Assembly (NCBI GenBank): GCA_963705955.1
Contig: CAVPLH010000003.1
Span: 99,738-163,737, forward strand
DNA from: WHSW01 sp963705955
GTDB lineage: Bacteria > Actinomycetota > Thermoleophilia > Solirubrobacterales > 70-9
Length of the DNA: 64,000 bases
Direction of reading: 5' to 3'
Shown piece by piece: positions 62,323 to 64,000 of this stretch. The position numbers were made by a program, and so were the translations under genes. The notes below the pieces were generated by a model that did no database searches, was not told where the DNA came from, and saw nothing but the letters and a program-made list of their open reading frames with translations. Numbering within the stretch: position 1 is the first letter of the stretch; each line of letters begins with the position of its first letter.

Positions 62323-64000
62323 ATGGCGACGACCGAGGAGAGCGCCCGCTCCGAGGGCGGCGATTCGCCGGAAGGCGGGCCCGGTCCACGGCGGCAAGCT
62401 CGTCGCCCGCGCGCTCGCCGACCGCGGCGTCGACAAGCTCTTCACGCTCTCCGGCGGCCACCTGTTCTCGATCTACGACGGCTGCGTCGCCGAGGGGATC
62501 GAGATCATCGACACCCGCCACGAGCAGTCGGCCGCGTGGGCGGCCGAGGGCTACGCGAAGGCGACCCGCAAGCCCGGGATCGCGGCGCTGACCGCCGGCC
62601 CCGGGGTGACCAACGGGATGAGCGCGATGGCCGGGGCGAAGTTCAACCGCTCGCCGCTCGTCGTGCTCGGCGGCCGCGCGCCGGAGATGCGCTGGGGCTC
62701 GGGCAGCCTCCAGGAGATCGACCACCTGCCGTTCGTCGGCCCGGTGACCAAGTCGGCCGAGACGGTGAAGGAGACCGGCGCGATCCCCGAGGCGACCGTC
62801 CGCGCGATCGACACGGCGCTCACCCAGCCCACCGGCCCGACCTACGTCGACTTCCCGCTCGACGTCGTCTTCATGGAGGGCGAGGGCGACGAGCCCGGGC
62901 TCGACCGTCGCCGCCGCGCCCGCCGCCGTCGGGGGCCGACGAGGCCGCGTCGATGCTCGCCGCGGCCGAGCGCCCGGTGATCATGGCCGGCACCGGCGTC
63001 TACTGGTCGCGCGGCGAGGACGAGCTGCGCGGGCTCGCCGAGTCGCTCGGGATCCCGGTGTTCCTGAACGGGATGGGGCAGGGGCTGCCTGCCCGCCGAC
63101 CACGAGCTCTGCTTCTCGCGGGCGCGCGGCAAGGCGCTCAAGGAGGCCGACGTCGCGCTGGTGATCGGCGTCCCGCTCGATTTCCGGCTCGGCTTCGGCA
63201 ACTCGCTTCGGCGAGGAGACGAAGCTGATCTGGCTCGACGAGGCGCCGAACGAGCTGACCGCCAACCGCAAGCCCGACCTCGAGCTGGTCGGCGGGATCG
63301 CCGCGACGCTGGCGGCGATGCGCGAGGGCGAGGGCGGCGCCGGCGCGCGCGCGCGAACGACCGAGGCCTGGGTCGACGCGCTGACCGAGTTCGAGGACGA
63401 GAAGCTGCGCCGGCGAGGAGGCCGAGCTCAACGACGACCGCGCCCCGCTGCACCCGCTGCGCGTCTACGGCGAGCTCGCCCAGATGCTCGACCGCGACGC
63501 GATCGTGATCGGCGACGGCGGCGACTTCGTCTCCTACGCCGGCCGCGTCGTCAACACCTACGAGCCCGGCTGCTGGATGGACCCCGGCCCCTACGGCTGC
63601 CTCGGCGCCGGCCCCGGCCAGGCGATCGGCGCCAAGGTCGCCCACCCCGACCGCCAGGTCGTCTGCCTGCTCGGCGACGGCGCCTTCGGCTTCAGCGGCC
63701 TCGAGTTCGACACGATGATGCGCCACGGCCTCCCGGTCGTCGGGATCATCGGCAACAACGGGATCTGGGCGCTCGAGTACCACCCGATGCGGTTCCTCTA
63801 CGGCTACGAGGTCGCGGCGTCGCTGCGGCCGGCGACGCGGTACGACGAGGTCGTCAAGGCGCTCGGCGGGCACGGGGAGCTGGTGCGGCATCCGAGCGAG
63901 CTGCAGCCGGCGCTGGAGCGGGCGTTTGCGAGCGGGAAGCCGGCGCTGGTGAATGTGCTGACGGATCCTGAGGTGGTTTATCCGCGGAAGGCGGTGTTGG
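62323..64000 (+). CDS. Thiamine-diphosphate-dependent enzyme (acetolactate-synthase-like), truncated and with five frame changes
   Basis: From the ATG at 62323 to the window edge. N-terminal domain KLFTLSGGHLFSIYDGCVAE with the catalytic Glu in DTRHEQSAAWAAEGYAK; FAD/central domain RPVIMAGTGVYWSRGEDELR; C-terminal domain with the TPP motif GDGAFGFSGLEFDTMM followed by GIIGNNGIW. Frame changes at about 62385, 62920, 63090, 63207 and 63415; most look like one extra base each. Could be ALS-like, oxalyl-CoA decarboxylase/2-hydroxyacyl-CoA lyase-like; substrate undecided. Confidence 0.85.

Overview
The window is GC-rich, densely packed actinobacterial chromosome. The combination of mfd, a PpiC-type foldase, mazG and eno beside an FtsB/DivIC-like gene, a class I (DhnA/LacD-type) aldolase, an F420-type DUF385 reductase and, unusually for an actinobacterium, csrA points to the class Thermoleophilia (Solirubrobacterales-like). 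That placement is inferred from gene content and composition; no marker search was run. There is one tRNA gene (Leu, anticodon TAA), and I saw no insertion sequence, prophage, CRISPR array or rRNA.

Layout. 1-6745: housekeeping block (mfd 3' end, foldase, mazG, an AbiEi/DUF559-like protein, enolase, FtsB-like divisome protein). 6765-17957: a co-directional, tightly coupled cell-surface glycan locus with two very large polytopic membrane proteins, three PAPS-type sulfotransferases, a MurG/GT28-like glycosyltransferase and a Wzx-like flippase; the simplest reading is synthesis and export of a sulfated surface glycan. 18064-20931: small genes including csrA, a thermonuclease and two very small membrane proteins. 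21127-28247: metabolic genes (class I aldolase, YbdK-type carboxylate-amine ligase, a rhomboid-like protein without catalytic residues, O-methyltransferase, GNAT, UPF0173 hydrolase, an R2lox-like di-metal oxidase). 28248-31722: an RNA-like intergenic region rich in GGA-bearing hairpins, then a NarL/LuxR response regulator with a soluble HisKA_3 kinase, then an ECF sigma factor fused to a zinc anti-sigma motif. 31875-38440: tRNA-Leu, ABC exporter, TetR/cupin divergon with a clear operator, aldehyde dehydrogenase, membrane adenylate/guanylate cyclase. 38458-47260: secreted proteins, SDR, SnoaL-like protein, TetR-controlled DHA2 efflux pump, penicillin/AHL acylase, FAD monooxygenase, RidA. 47290-56769: CsbD-like stress protein, exonuclease VII, a secreted duplicated-domain protein, F420-type reductase, a VapBC pair, GH25 lysozyme, a beta-propeller protein. 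56816-58806: degraded or gene-poor sequence. 58807-64000: MFS pump, quinone oxidoreductase, aldo/keto reductase and a thiamine-diphosphate enzyme running off the end.

Two systems look most interesting. The first is the sulfotransferase-rich glycan locus. The second is a possible Csr-like circuit: csrA at 18969 and, 9 kb away, an intergenic region with repeated GGA-containing stem-loops directly upstream of a GacA-like response regulator and a kinase.

Caution: about twenty genes or gene segments show reading-frame changes that are almost always one extra base in G/C-rich sequence, and these cluster towards the right-hand end. They look like sequencing or assembly errors rather than biological pseudogenes, so start-to-stop coordinates for those genes are given across the frame change.
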